A stretch of DNA of 64,000 nucleotides from Sphingomonas phyllosphaerae (GTDB lineage Bacteria > Pseudomonadota > Alphaproteobacteria > Sphingomonadales > Sphingomonadaceae). Shown here one piece after another: positions 30,389 to 39,321 of this stretch. The DNA is taken from contig JAQIJC010000001.1 of assembly GCA_036946405.1 (NCBI GenBank), forward strand, positions 2,177,001-2,241,000, read 5' to 3'. Positions within the stretch are counted from its first letter, which is position 1. Each line of letters begins with the position of its first letter. The notes under the pieces were generated by a model. The model was not told where the DNA came from, made no database searches, and saw only the letters and a list, made by a program, of their open reading frames with translations. A program made the position numbers and the translations under genes.

Positions 30389-30415
30389 TTCGAACGGGCG
30401 CAATGCCCGTCCGAA
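30389..30415. terminator. Hairpin at the end of the Pro/Ala-rich protein gene
   Basis: ACGGGC (30394-30399) and GCCCGT (30405-30410), extended by TTCG/CGAA with one mismatch, form a strong stem-loop 11 bp past the stop of the gene at 30426. No T run, so termination would need help. It could also be an mRNA-stabilising end. Confidence 0.35.
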
Positions 30416-30425
30416 ACCGGCTTGC

Positions 30426-30926
30426 CTAGCGACGGCGGCGGGTCGACTTGCGCGCGTCGCTGGCCTGCATACAGCCGTCATACTGACCCTTCTTGCAGAT
30501 CGGGTAGCTCTCCTTGGGCGCCGGTGCCGGATAGGCCTGCGACGGCGACGGAGCGGCCTGGTAGCGGACGGTCGCGCCCGGCTGCGGCGTGCCCGACACG
30601 GCCGGCTGCGACGGCTGGTAACCACCTGCGCTCTCGGTGCCCATCGCGCCACCCGATTGCGGGGTCATCGCGCCGCCGGCCGGCGGGGTCATCGGGGCGT
30701 TGGCCTCCGGGGCCGGTGCAGCCGGATCGGCCTGCGTCGTCGGCGCGGGCATCGTGCCGTCGGTCGGCGGCGGGGCGGCCGGATCGGCGGGCATGCTCGG
30801 ATCCGCGGTCGTCGCCGGGGCGGCGCCGGTGTCCGGTGCCGTCGTCGTGGTCTGCGGCGTGTCCTGCGCGACCGCCATCGTCGGGATGGCGATGACGGCG
30901 GCTGCCGCGAGAAGAATGGCCTTCAT
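30426..30926 (-). CDS. Secreted Pro/Ala/Thr-rich low-complexity protein
   Basis: 166 residues. A clear signal peptide (MKAILLAAAAVIAIPTMAVA) is followed by a long disordered region rich in Ala, Pro, Thr and Asp (for example PADPAAPPPTDG), then a short conserved-looking tail with two Cys (YPICKKGQYDGCMQASDA) and a basic end RKSTRRRR. GGAGAAAG precedes the ATG. I do not recognise a domain. A cell-envelope structural role is only a guess. It lies downstream of phoB with a 109-bp gap and its own ribosome site. Confidence 0.75.
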   Translation of the reverse strand: MKAILLAAAAVIAIPTMAVAQDTPQTTTTAPDTGAAPATTADPSMPADPAAPPPTDGTMPAPTTQADPAAPAPEANAPMTPPAGGAMTPQSGGAMGTESAGGYQPSQPAVSGTPQPGATVRYQAAPSPSQAYPAPAPKESYPICKKGQYDGCMQASDARKSTRRRR

Positions 30927-31035
30927 CTTATCTTTCTCCTGCCGTGTGCGTTCGGTCAGAAACGCGTTGTTATCACGCGGTCCGGGCAACGCCCCACGAC
31001 AGAAAAAAGGTCCGTTGTTGCGGCACCGGAAAGAT

Positions 31036-31728
31036 TCAGTGGCCGGTGTCGAGCGCGTAGCCTGCCGAGCGGACAGTACGGATGATATCGGGACGCCCGC
31101 CTTCATTGATCGCCTTGCGCAGGCGACGGATGTGGACGTCGACGGTACGGCTTTCGATGTCGCTGTCATGCCCCCAGACACTGTCGAGCAGACGCTCCCG
31201 CGAGAAGACATGGCCAGGATGTTCGAGGAAGTGCTTGAGAAGGCGGAATTCCGTCGGCCCGAGCGCGACGACGTCGCCGCCACGGCGGACCTTGTGGCCG
31301 ACCGTGTCCATCTCGAGATCGGCATAGGTGAGCTGCTCGCCCGCCAGCGCAGGACGCACGCGGCGCAACACCGCGCCGACGCGTGCGACCAGCTCGCGCG
31401 GCGAGAACGGCTTGGTGACATAATCGTCCGCACCGGTTTCGAGCCCGCGGACGCGATCCTCTTCCTCGCCGCGCGCGGTGAGCATGATGATCGGCACGTT
31501 CTGCGTTTCGGCGGCGCGGCGCAGGCGGCGGCAGACCTCGATCCCCGAAATGCCCTCGACCATCCAGTCGAGCAGCACGATGTCCGGCGGGGTCTCCTTG
31601 GCGAGCAGCAACGCTTCCTCGCCATCGATCGTATGCTGGACGTCGAAATGCTCGCGGGTGAAATGCCACACCAGCAGCTCGGCGAGGCTGGCATCGTCCT
31701 CCACCAGCAACATGCGGGCCTTGGCCAT
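31036..31728 (-). CDS. phoB: Phosphate regulon response regulator PhoB
   Basis: 230 residues: receiver domain with phospho-acceptor Asp54 (IVLLDWMVEGISG) and Lys in VTKPFSPRE, then an OmpR-type winged helix (ESRTVDVHIRRLRKAI). Activates phosphate-starvation genes by binding Pho boxes. The ATG shares one base with the phoU stop (TGATG). It closes the operon that begins with phoR. Confidence 0.93.
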   Translation of the reverse strand: MAKARMLLVEDDASLAELLVWHFTREHFDVQHTIDGEEALLLAKETPPDIVLLDWMVEGISGIEVCRRLRRAAETQNVPIIMLTARGEEEDRVRGLETGADDYVTKPFSPRELVARVGAVLRRVRPALAGEQLTYADLEMDTVGHKVRRGGDVVALGPTEFRLLKHFLEHPGHVFSRERLLDSVWGHDSDIESRTVDVHIRRLRKAINEGGRPDIIRTVRSAGYALDTGH

Positions 31729-32414
31729 CAATCGACTCCTCTTTCGCGTTCCACGAGCCGCACCCCGGTTGCGGCGAAATAGACCATCTCGGCGACGTTG
31801 GTGGCGTGATCGCCGATCCGTTCGAGATTCTTGGCGACGAACAGCAATTGCGCGCACTCGCTGATCGTCTTCGGGTTCTCGACCATGAAGGTGACCAGGG
31901 TGCGGAAGATGCTGTCGTAGAAATCGTCGAGCGCATTGTCGCTCTGGCACACCGCCAACGCCGCCTCGGGATCGCGCGCGGCGAAGGCGTTGAGCACGTC
32001 GTGGACCATCGCGGCGGCCATGCGCCCCATCGCCGGCAGGATCGACAGCGGCTCGATGCGATGCTCGCTCTCGATCCGCGGGACGCGGCGCGCGATGTTC
32101 TTGGCATAGTCGCCGATCCGCTCGATCACGCTGGCGATCTTGAGCGCGGCGACGACTTCGCGCAGGTCGTCGGCCATCGGGGCGCGCAGCGCGATGATGC
32201 GGACCGCGGTACGCTCGACTTCGGCCTCCATCGCATCGATCCGCTTGTCGTCGGCGGCGATCCGCTCGGCGAGCAGGGCGTCGCCGCGCTGCAACGCGAT
32301 CATCGCGTTGGCGATCGCGCTTTCGGCCAGTCCGCCCATCTGCGAGATCAGCCCGCGCAGCTGGCCGATGTCCTGGTCGAACGCCTTGACGGTATGTTCC
32401 TGCGTGTTCCCCAT
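31728..32414 (-). CDS. phoU: Phosphate-specific transport accessory protein PhoU
   Basis: 228 residues of the two-fold repeated PhoU helical bundle: the ISQMGGLAESAIANAMIALQ repeat near the N-terminus, and metal-binding E/DxxxD segments such as IERIGDYAKNIA and LERIGDHATNVAEM. It relays the phosphate status from PstSCAB to PhoR, keeping the regulon off when phosphate is plentiful. Located between pstB and phoB as in many proteobacteria. Confidence 0.93.
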   Translation of the reverse strand: MGNTQEHTVKAFDQDIGQLRGLISQMGGLAESAIANAMIALQRGDALLAERIAADDKRIDAMEAEVERTAVRIIALRAPMADDLREVVAALKIASVIERIGDYAKNIARRVPRIESEHRIEPLSILPAMGRMAAAMVHDVLNAFAARDPEAALAVCQSDNALDDFYDSIFRTLVTFMVENPKTISECAQLLFVAKNLERIGDHATNVAEMVYFAATGVRLVERERGVD

Positions 32415-32425
32415 GCCTGCGATCC

Positions 32426-33226
32426 TCAGCCGTACCGGCCTGTAATATAGTCCTTCGTCCGATCCTGACGCGGGTTCGTGAAGATGTCCGACGTGTCGCC
32501 GTATTCGACCAGTTGACCGAGATGGAAGAAGGCGGTGCGCTGGCTGACGCGCGCCGCCTGCTGCATGTTATGGGTGACGATCACGATCGCGTAACGGCCG
32601 CGCAGCTCGTGGATCAGTTCCTCGATCTTGGCGGTGGCGATCGGGTCGAGCGCCGAGCACGGCTCGTCCATGAGGATCACTTCCGGGTCGACCGCGATCG
32701 CACGCGCGATGCACAGCCGCTGTTGCTGGCCGCCCGACAGCGCGGTGCCGCTTTCGGAGAGGCGGTCCTTGACCTCCGCCCACAAGCCGGCGCGCGTGAG
32801 CGAACGCTCGACGATCTGCGCGAGGTCGGCCTTCGAACGTGCCAGCCCATGGATGCGCGGGCCGTAGGCGACGTTCTCGAAGATCGATTTCGGGAACGGG
32901 TTCGGCTTCTGGAAAACCATGCCGACGCGCGCGCGGAGTTGGACCACGTCCATCGCCCTGGCATAGATGTCCTCGCCATCGAGCCGGATGTCGCCTTCGA
33001 CCCATGCGCCGGGTATCGTGTCGTTCATGCGGTTGAGCGTGCGCAGGAAGGTCGATTTGCCACAGCCCGACGGGCCGATGAACGCGGTGACGTCCTCGCG
33101 GCGCACGTCGATCGAGACGTCACGGATCGCCTGCTTGCGTCCGTAAAAGACGTTGACGCCGGTGGCGGTCATTTTCGGGCCATCCGCCGCCCGCAGGACG
33201 GCGGCCTCTTCATGGGCGTTGCTCAT
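32426..33226 (-). CDS. pstB: Phosphate ABC transporter ATP-binding protein
   Basis: 266 residues. Walker [10 protein letters not shown] at about 51-59, signature [18 protein letters not shown], Walker [15 protein letters not shown]-loop [10 protein letters not shown]. Powers phosphate import through PstC/PstA. The ATG at 33226 overlaps the pstA stop by 4 bp (ATGA). Confidence 0.95.
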   Translation of the reverse strand: MSNAHEEAAVLRAADGPKMTATGVNVFYGRKQAIRDVSIDVRREDVTAFIGPSGCGKSTFLRTLNRMNDTIPGAWVEGDIRLDGEDIYARAMDVVQLRARVGMVFQKPNPFPKSIFENVAYGPRIHGLARSKADLAQIVERSLTRAGLWAEVKDRLSESGTALSGGQQQRLCIARAIAVDPEVILMDEPCSALDPIATAKIEELIHELRGRYAIVIVTHNMQQAARVSQRTAFFHLGQLVEYGDTSDIFTNPRQDRTKDYITGRYG

Positions 33227-34491
33227 TTCCAGCGGGTCTCGAAGCGATTGCGAAGGTAGATGGCGAGGCCGTTCATGGTGAGCAGCACGACGAGCAGGAC
33301 GATGATCGCCGCCGAGGTCTTCTCGACGAAGCCGGTCTGGACGTCGTCGGACCACAGGAAGATCTGCACCGGCAGCACGGTGGCGGGGTCGGTGAGCCGG
33401 CCCGGCGGGGCGGCGATGAACGCGCGCATCCCGATCATCAGCAGCGGTGCCGTTTCGCCGAGCGCGCGCGCCATGCCGATGATCGTCCCGGTCAGGATGC
33501 CCGGCAGGGCGAGCGGCAGGACATGGTGGAAGACCACCTGGATCGGCGAGGCCCCCAGCGCGCGCGCGGCGTCGCGGATCGACGGCGGCACCGCGGTGAT
33601 CGCGTTGCGCCCGGCGATCACGATCACCGGCATCGTCATCAGCGCCAGCGTCAGCCCGCCGACGATCGCGCCCGACCGCGGCATGTGCAAGGTGCCGAGG
33701 AACACGGCGAGCCCGAGCAGACCGAAGATGATCGAGGGGACGGCGGCGAGATTGTTGATCGACACCTCAATCAGGTCGGTCCAGCGGTTACGGGGAGCAT
33801 ATTCTTCCAGATACAACGCCGAAAGGACACCGATCGGAAAGGCGAGCGCGAGCGTGACGACCATCGTAAGCAGCGATCCCTTGAGCGCTCCCCAGATGCC
33901 GGCGCGGGTCGGGTCGGTGGCGTCGGCGCCGGTGAAGAAGCTGACGTTCAGGCCGCGCGACAGATGCGCGCCTAGTGCGGTCACCGCTGCCTCGCTCCCG
34001 GGCGTACCGCTGCCCTTGTACGCCATGTCGAGATCGGTCGCCACGGGCACGTCGAGCGTCACGGGTGCGGCGAGCAGTTGTGGATCGTGCTTGATCGCGT
34101 CGCGGACGCGCAGCCATGCGCCATCGGACAACAGCGCGGCGCCACCCTGCGCGGGGTAGGCGCGATCGGCAGCGGCGTCGACCGCATTCTCCAGCCCCGC
34201 GCCGGCCAGCGCGAGGTCGGCGGCGGGGCCGCCGAGTTGCGCCGGACTGACGACCACATGACCGCGAAGATCGAGCGGCAGCGCGAGCCGGGTTTCGGTA
34301 AAGCCGCTCGCGCCCTGCGCGATCATCGTGGCGAGCAGGTAGACGAGGAACGCCGCCGACGCACAGACTGCCGCCAATCCCAGCAGCCGAAAGCGGCGTT
34401 CCGCGGCGTAGCGACGGCGAACCCGGCGCTGCATCGCGGGCGTCTGCCAGTCGGTCGGCTGGCGCGCGGGGGAGGCTGCGCGCTTATTCAT
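33223..34491 (-). CDS. pstA: Phosphate ABC transporter permease PstA
   Basis: 422 residues, longer than E. coli PstA (~296) because of an N-terminal extension with one membrane segment and a ~130-residue periplasmic part; such an extension (DUF3333) is usual in alphaproteobacteria. The permease core has the EAA loop region [20 protein letters not shown] and about six membrane helices. The ATG overlaps the pstC stop by 8 bp. Confidence 0.93.
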   Translation of the reverse strand: MNKRAASPARQPTDWQTPAMQRRVRRRYAAERRFRLLGLAAVCASAAFLVYLLATMIAQGASGFTETRLALPLDLRGHVVVSPAQLGGPAADLALAGAGLENAVDAAADRAYPAQGGAALLSDGAWLRVRDAIKHDPQLLAAPVTLDVPVATDLDMAYKGSGTPGSEAAVTALGAHLSRGLNVSFFTGADATDPTRAGIWGALKGSLLTMVVTLALAFPIGVLSALYLEEYAPRNRWTDLIEVSINNLAAVPSIIFGLLGLAVFLGTLHMPRSGAIVGGLTLALMTMPVIVIAGRNAITAVPPSIRDAARALGASPIQVVFHHVLPLALPGILTGTIIGMARALGETAPLLMIGMRAFIAAPPGRLTDPATVLPVQIFLWSDDVQTGFVEKTSAAIIVLLVVLLTMNGLAIYLRNRFETRWK

Positions 34492-35860
34492 AGGCTTCGC
34501 GGTAGCGGCGCACGACGATCAGCGCGACGACGTTGAGCAGCAACGTGATGACGAACAGGGTCAGCCCGAGCGCGAAGGCGGCGAGCGTCTTGGCGGAATC
34601 GAACTCCGCCTCGCCGGTGAGCAGGTCGACGATCTGCTTGGTGACGGTCGTCGTGCTCGCAAAGGGGTTCAGCGTCAGCGAGGCGACCCCGGAAGCCGCC
34701 ATGACGACGATCATCGTCTCGCCGATCGCGCGGCTGACCGCGAGCAGGACGCCGCCGATCACGCCGGGCAGAGCGGCGGGGACGAGCACGCGACGGATCG
34801 TCTCCGAACTGGTCGCGCCCATCGCGAGGCTGCCGTCACGCATCGCGGCGGGGACCGCGGAAAGCGAGTCGTCGGCCATCGACGAAACGAACGGAATGAT
34901 CATCACGCCCATCACCACACCGGCGGCCAGTGCGCTCTCCGACGAGGCCCAGCGGACGCCGAGCGCGACCCCGAGGTCGCGCACCGCCGGCGCGACCGTC
35001 AGCGCGGCGAAATAGCCGTAGACGACGGTCGGCACGCCGGCGAGGATCTCCAGCATCGGTTTCATCCAGCGCCGGGTCGTCTGATGCGCATATTGCGTCA
35101 GGTAGATCGCGCTCATCAGCCCGAGCGGCACCGCGACCGCCATCGCGATCACCGCGCCGATGAAGAACGTCCCCCAGAACAACGGCACCGCGCCCAGCGC
35201 GGCGCCGGGATCGCGCGCGTCAATTACCTGTGGGCTCCAGTGCGTGCCGAACAGGAAATCGGTGATCGGCACGATCCGGAAGAAGCGCGCGCTTTCGACC
35301 AACAGCGACGCGACGATCCCGATCGTGGTGAGGATCGCGATCAGCGAGGCGACGAGCAACAGGCCCATGACGACGCGCTCCACTTGCGAGCGTGCCGAAA
35401 AGCCGGGGCGGACGCGCAGGAAGGCGACGGCTCCCCCGGAGAAGGCGAGCAGCAGCGCGATCGTGGTGGCGATCCAGTCATAGCGCGCCTGCGCGGCCGC
35501 ATAGGCGGGGGCGAGCCGCTCCGACAGCGGATGGAACGCGCCCCACGCCTCGCCCTCGGCGAGGTTGCGTGCCTCCGAGAGGATCGCGGCGCGGTCCAGC
35601 CCCGGCGGGGGGAGGGCGGCGGCCATCGGCGTGGCGATCACCGCGTCGGTGACCAACGCGGGCGCGACCGAATGCCAGACGGCCAGGAACATCAGCGCGG
35701 GCAGCAGGGTCCACATCGCGACATACCAGCCGTGATGCTGGGGCAAGGAACTGAATCGACGGGTGGTCGCGCTGCGGAAGCGGGCGGCGCGGGCGCGCGC
35801 GACGACCCAGCCGATCAGCCCCAGCGCCGCGATCAGGAAAAGGAGTGCGAGCGCCGACAT
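34484..35860 (-). CDS. pstC: Phosphate ABC transporter permease PstC
   Basis: 458 residues with an N-terminal extension (about 150 residues, three hydrophobic segments) ahead of the permease core. Marks: FLFGTHWSPQ, VPTVVYGYFAALTVAP, and the EAA loop MRDGSLAMGATSSETIRRVL. Start at 35860 shares one base with the pstS stop. Partner of pstA in the membrane channel. Confidence 0.93.
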   Translation of the reverse strand: MSALALLFLIAALGLIGWVVARARAARFRSATTRRFSSLPQHHGWYVAMWTLLPALMFLAVWHSVAPALVTDAVIATPMAAALPPPGLDRAAILSEARNLAEGEAWGAFHPLSERLAPAYAAAQARYDWIATTIALLLAFSGGAVAFLRVRPGFSARSQVERVVMGLLLVASLIAILTTIGIVASLLVESARFFRIVPITDFLFGTHWSPQVIDARDPGAALGAVPLFWGTFFIGAVIAMAVAVPLGLMSAIYLTQYAHQTTRRWMKPMLEILAGVPTVVYGYFAALTVAPAVRDLGVALGVRWASSESALAAGVVMGVMIIPFVSSMADDSLSAVPAAMRDGSLAMGATSSETIRRVLVPAALPGVIGGVLLAVSRAIGETMIVVMAASGVASLTLNPFASTTTVTKQIVDLLTGEAEFDSAKTLAAFALGLTLFVITLLLNVVALIVVRRYREAYE

Positions 35861-36924
35861 CAGTGCAGCTCGCGCGGGTCGAGTGCGGTTTCGTTGGCAA
35901 TAATCGCGGCGGCGCGACGCTGAACCGGCAACGGTGCGGCGATCAGACCGCGCTTCACCAGTGGACCGTCCGCGCCCCACAAGGCCGCATATTGGCGCAG
36001 GAACGCGCGCAGTCCCGGGATCGCGCGCAGATGCGCCTTCTTGACGTAGACGAACAACGGGCGCGCGCCCGGATAGGCGCCGCTGGCGATCGTCGCATAG
36101 GTCGGGGCGACGCCGTTCAACGGCACGCCGCGGACGACACCGGCATTCTGTTCGAGATAGCCGTAGCCGAAGATGCCCAGCGCATTCGGGTTCGAGCGCA
36201 GCTTCTGGACGATCAGATTGTCGTTCTCGCCCGCATCGACATAGGCGCCGTCCTCGCGAAGTCGCTGGCAACGGGTTGCGAAGGCGTTCGGATCGCGTTC
36301 GTGCAGCCCGACCGTATCGGGCTCGACTGCCTCGCACCCTTTGGCGAGGATCAACTCGGCGAGCGCATCGCGGGTGCCGCTGGTCGCGGGTGGCCCGTAC
36401 ACCTGGATCGGGATCGCGGGGAGCGCCGGATCGACGTCACGCCATAGCCGCGCCACATTGCGCCGGCCGAGCGGGGCGGCGGCGAGCGCGCGATAGATGT
36501 CCGCCGGGGCCAGCGCCATGCCGGGGCCTTGCAGCGCCTCGGCAAAGGCGATCCCGTCGATGCCGATCTGCACCTCGATGATCTGGTCGACGCCGTGCCG
36601 CGCGCATTCCGCATATTCGGCGCGGCGCAGGCGGCGCGAGGCGTCGACCAGATCCGGATGCGCGGCACCAACTCCCGTGCAGAACAAGCGGATCCCCGCG
36701 CCGGTGCCGGTCGATTCGATCACGGGCGGGCGCGCGTGCGGCACCGTGGCGAGGAAGCGTTCGGCAACGATCGTGGTGAACGGGTAGACGGTGGAGGAAC
36801 CGACCGCGCGGATCTGGTCACGCGCGCCCGCGCTGCCGCCCGCCGCCTGATCGACGCATGCCGCCAGCCCGCTCGCCAGGGCGAGCGGCAGCATGGCTGC
36901 GAGCGCCTGAACGAAGCGCGACAT
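35860..36924 (-). CDS. pstS: Phosphate-binding lipoprotein of the Pst system
   Basis: 354 residues. Lipoprotein signal ending in LAAC (Cys23), then a two-lobe binding fold with the phosphate-contacting segment AVGSSTVYPFTTIVAE, a GTGAG turn and SGTRD. Captures phosphate in the periplasm and hands it to PstCA. The frame extends upstream but the lipobox fixes the start near 36924. A candidate Pho box lies 50-80 bp upstream of the start. Confidence 0.92.
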   Translation of the reverse strand: MSRFVQALAAMLPLALASGLAACVDQAAGGSAGARDQIRAVGSSTVYPFTTIVAERFLATVPHARPPVIESTGTGAGIRLFCTGVGAAHPDLVDASRRLRRAEYAECARHGVDQIIEVQIGIDGIAFAEALQGPGMALAPADIYRALAAAPLGRRNVARLWRDVDPALPAIPIQVYGPPATSGTRDALAELILAKGCEAVEPDTVGLHERDPNAFATRCQRLREDGAYVDAGENDNLIVQKLRSNPNALGIFGYGYLEQNAGVVRGVPLNGVAPTYATIASGAYPGARPLFVYVKKAHLRAIPGLRAFLRQYAALWGADGPLVKRGLIAAPLPVQRRAAAIIANETALDPRELH

Positions 36925-36977
36925 GGATCCCCCGCACGGGCGTTTGCCGACACGGCAGCCCTCATGCAGCGCGCCGT

Positions 36978-37006
36978 GTGACATAGAGGTTACGCCTTCA
37001 TGACAG
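36978..37006 (-). promoter_or_regulatory. Candidate Pho box upstream of pstS
   Basis: On the minus strand three 7-base units are spaced exactly 11 bp apart: CTGTCAT (37006-37000), GCGTAAC (36995-36989) and ATGTCAC (36984-36978). The first and third match the PhoB consensus CTGTCAT/CTGTCAC; the middle one is weaker. The box begins inside the phoR stop codon and would let PhoB raise pstS expression independently of phoR. Confidence 0.6.
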
Positions 37007-38200
37007 CGGCTTCGGCGCCGGGGCGGGAAGCGTGACCGTGACGCGCGTGCCGACGCCGACGGTGCTGGCGATGTCGAGTCGGCCGCGGTGGCGCTCGACG
37101 ATGTGCTTGACGATCGCGAGCCCGAGCCCGGTGCCGCCGACCGAGCGGCTGCGGCCCGGATCGACGCGGTAGAAGCGCTCGGTCAGCCGCGGCAGATGCT
37201 CGGGGGAAATGCCGTCGCCATGGTCGGCGACGCGCAGGCAGACGTTCTGCGCCTGTGTCCGCAGCGACACCTCGACCGGGGTGCCGGCACGCCCGTACTT
37301 CATCGCATTGCCGATCAGATTGTGGATCAGTTGCGACAATTGGATCGGGTCGCCGGTGACCGGCGGCAGATCCTCGGCGATGTCGAGGTGGATGTCCGCG
37401 CCCCGATCGCCATGCGTGGTGATGAGCGCGTCGCACGCCTCCTGCGCGAGATCGGCGAGATCGACCGCATCGCGCAACTCGCGGAACTTCTCGGCCTCGA
37501 TCCGCGAGAGGCTCATCAGATCCTCGACCAGCCGCTCCATCCGGCGTGCCTCGTCGAACACGATCGCGAGAAAACGCTTGCGCAGGCCCGGGTCGTCGCC
37601 CGCTTCGTCGGCGAGCGTCTCGACATAGCCGAGGATGGAGGCAAGCGGGGTGCGGAGTTCGTGGCTGGCGTTGGCGACGAAGTCGACGCGCATCTTCTCG
37701 GCGGCATGTTGCCCGGTGCGATCGACCAGTTGCACCAGCCGTGCATCCTGCCCGATCGGCGCGGCCCGCATCTCCCAACGTTGATCGAGCGTCCCGATGC
37801 CGACGAGATCGACCGGCTGGGCCACGTCCTCTGCCAGATGTGCGGCGGCGCCGGGGTGGCGGATCGCGACGCGTGCATCCTCACCGACGATATGCGCGCC
37901 GAGGAGAGTTCGTGCCGCGACGTTGGCGAGCGCGACCCGACCGCCGCGCAGCACCAGCACCGGCTCCGACACCGCCTCGACGATGGCGGCGGCGGGCAGA
38001 TCGTGCGGCCCGGCGGGAGCTTCGTCGCTCTCGGCAGCCTGCTCTTCCGGAATGGTGGCGATGATGACCACCAGCGCCGCGCCGCCGGCCAGCGCCGCCA
38101 GCGCCGCCTGACCGTCACGCGACAGCAGGAAGACGACCGCAGCCGTCGCGACGGCGATCGCCACCGCCAGCCAGGTGCGCAAGGGAAGTTCGTCGATCAC
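36998..38200 (-). CDS. phoR: Phosphate regulon sensor histidine kinase PhoR
   Basis: 400 residues: two N-terminal membrane segments (AVAIAVATAAVVFLL and LAGGAALVVIIATI), a PAS-like region (AAIVEAVSEPVLVLRGGRVA), the phospho-acceptor His in ANASHELRTPLASILGY, and an HATPase with LIGNAMKYGRAG and GTGLGLAIVKHI. Phosphorylates PhoB under phosphate limitation. First gene of the phoR-pst-phoU-phoB run; gph and vanZ-like genes lie just upstream in the same direction. Confidence 0.92.
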   Translation of the reverse strand: MIDELPLRTWLAVAIAVATAAVVFLLSRDGQAALAALAGGAALVVIIATIPEEQAAESDEAPAGPHDLPAAAIVEAVSEPVLVLRGGRVALANVAARTLLGAHIVGEDARVAIRHPGAAAHLAEDVAQPVDLVGIGTLDQRWEMRAAPIGQDARLVQLVDRTGQHAAEKMRVDFVANASHELRTPLASILGYVETLADEAGDDPGLRKRFLAIVFDEARRMERLVEDLMSLSRIEAEKFRELRDAVDLADLAQEACDALITTHGDRGADIHLDIAEDLPPVTGDPIQLSQLIHNLIGNAMKYGRAGTPVEVSLRTQAQNVCLRVADHGDGISPEHLPRLTERFYRVDPGRSRSVGGTGLGLAIVKHIVERHRGRLDIASTVGVGTRVTVTLPAPAPKPLS

Positions 38201-38243
38201 GTGAACCGCGATAGCGCAGCCATGCGACGAAAGGCAGAGCGTT

Positions 38244-38591
38244 TCAGCGCCGCTGCGCGCCGCGCCCGATCCGTACCACGATCAGCACGGCGACGATGAT
38301 CGTGGTGTCCGCCACCCAATCCATGATGTCGCAATCGCGATGCAGCGAGGGGATCGACTGTAGCACTTCGATCATCGCGCCCAGGAACGACAGCCGCTCG
38401 CCGATGCGCAGCAGCGAACTGGTCGGGAAGGCGAGCACCGACAGCAGGGTGAGCGTGCCGAACGCCGCCATATGCTGCCATTTGTCGCCGACCTCGGCGA
38501 TCTGCACCGGATGCGGCATCAGCGCCATGCCGACCGCGAACGACGTCGCGACGATCAGCGCGAAGAACCACGGAACGCGCACCTCGGTCAT
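38244..38591 (-). CDS. VanZ-like membrane protein
   Basis: 115 residues with about four hydrophobic segments. VanZ-family marks: VGDKWQHMAAFGTLTLLSVL and EVLQSI...DWVADT near the C-terminus. Family members are inner-membrane proteins, one of which gives low teicoplanin resistance; most have no known role. Its ATG overlaps the gph stop by 4 bp, and phoR starts 43 bp downstream. Confidence 0.75.
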   Translation of the reverse strand: MTEVRVPWFFALIVATSFAVGMALMPHPVQIAEVGDKWQHMAAFGTLTLLSVLAFPTSSLLRIGERLSFLGAMIEVLQSIPSLHRDCDIMDWVADTTIIVAVLIVVRIGRGAQRR

Positions 38592-39259
38592 GCCAGTCGC
38601 TCCAGCGCGGGGACCAGTTCGGCGAAGCTGTCGATCACCAGCTCGGCCCCCAGCTCCTCGACCGGCTGCATCAGGAAGCCGAACGAACAGGCGATCGCGG
38701 GCAACCCGGCGGCGTGCGCGGCAGTGATGTCGTAGATCGAATCGCCGACGAACGCGGCGCGCCCGCCGCCGCAGCGCGCGACCATGGCGTCGATCGGCAG
38801 GCGTGAGGGCTTGCCGTTGCCCGGCCCCATCGTGTCGCCGCCGATGATCGTCGCGAAGCGATCGGCGAGCCCGAGGTCGGCCAGGATCTGGCGGGCGAGC
38901 GCTTCGAGCTTGTTGGTGACGATCGCCAGCGTCACGCCCTGCGCGGCAAGCTGGTCGAGCGCGTCGAGCGCGTGCGGGAAGGGTCGGGTGAGGACGGCGA
39001 TATTCGCCTGATAATGATCGAGCAGCCGGCGTTGCAGGACGTCGAGTTCGGCGTCGGTGCAGCCGCCGGTCGCCGCCATGCCCTGCGCGAGCATGTGGCG
39101 GGCGCCGCCGCCGATCATCGGCTTGACCTGTTCGACCGACAGCGTCGGGCGGCCGGCGCTGGCGAGCGCGTGGTTGAGCGCCGCGGCGAGATCGCCCGAC
39201 GTGTCGAGTAGCGTGCCGTCGAGATCGAACCCGACGATGCGGAAGGGGAAGTCAGTCAT
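38588..39259 (-). CDS. gph: Phosphoglycolate phosphatase (HAD superfamily)
   Basis: 223 residues. HAD motif I GFDLDGTLLDTSGD, motif II IVTNK, motif III and IV FVGDSIYDITAAHAAG. A cap domain lies between motifs I and II. Removes phosphate from 2-phosphoglycolate, a by-product of DNA repair, or a related substrate. Start at 39259 (MTDFPFRIVGFDLDG). Divergent from glmU. Confidence 0.85.
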   Translation of the reverse strand: MTDFPFRIVGFDLDGTLLDTSGDLAAALNHALASAGRPTLSVEQVKPMIGGGARHMLAQGMAATGGCTDAELDVLQRRLLDHYQANIAVLTRPFPHALDALDQLAAQGVTLAIVTNKLEALARQILADLGLADRFATIIGGDTMGPGNGKPSRLPIDAMVARCGGGRAAFVGDSIYDITAAHAAGLPAIACSFGFLMQPVEELGAELVIDSFAELVPALERLA

Positions 39260-39321
39260 CGGTCGCGGGCGTTGCCGTGCGATACTGGAATTGGCAAGCA
39301 AAGGGTGGCAGGGCGGTCGCC

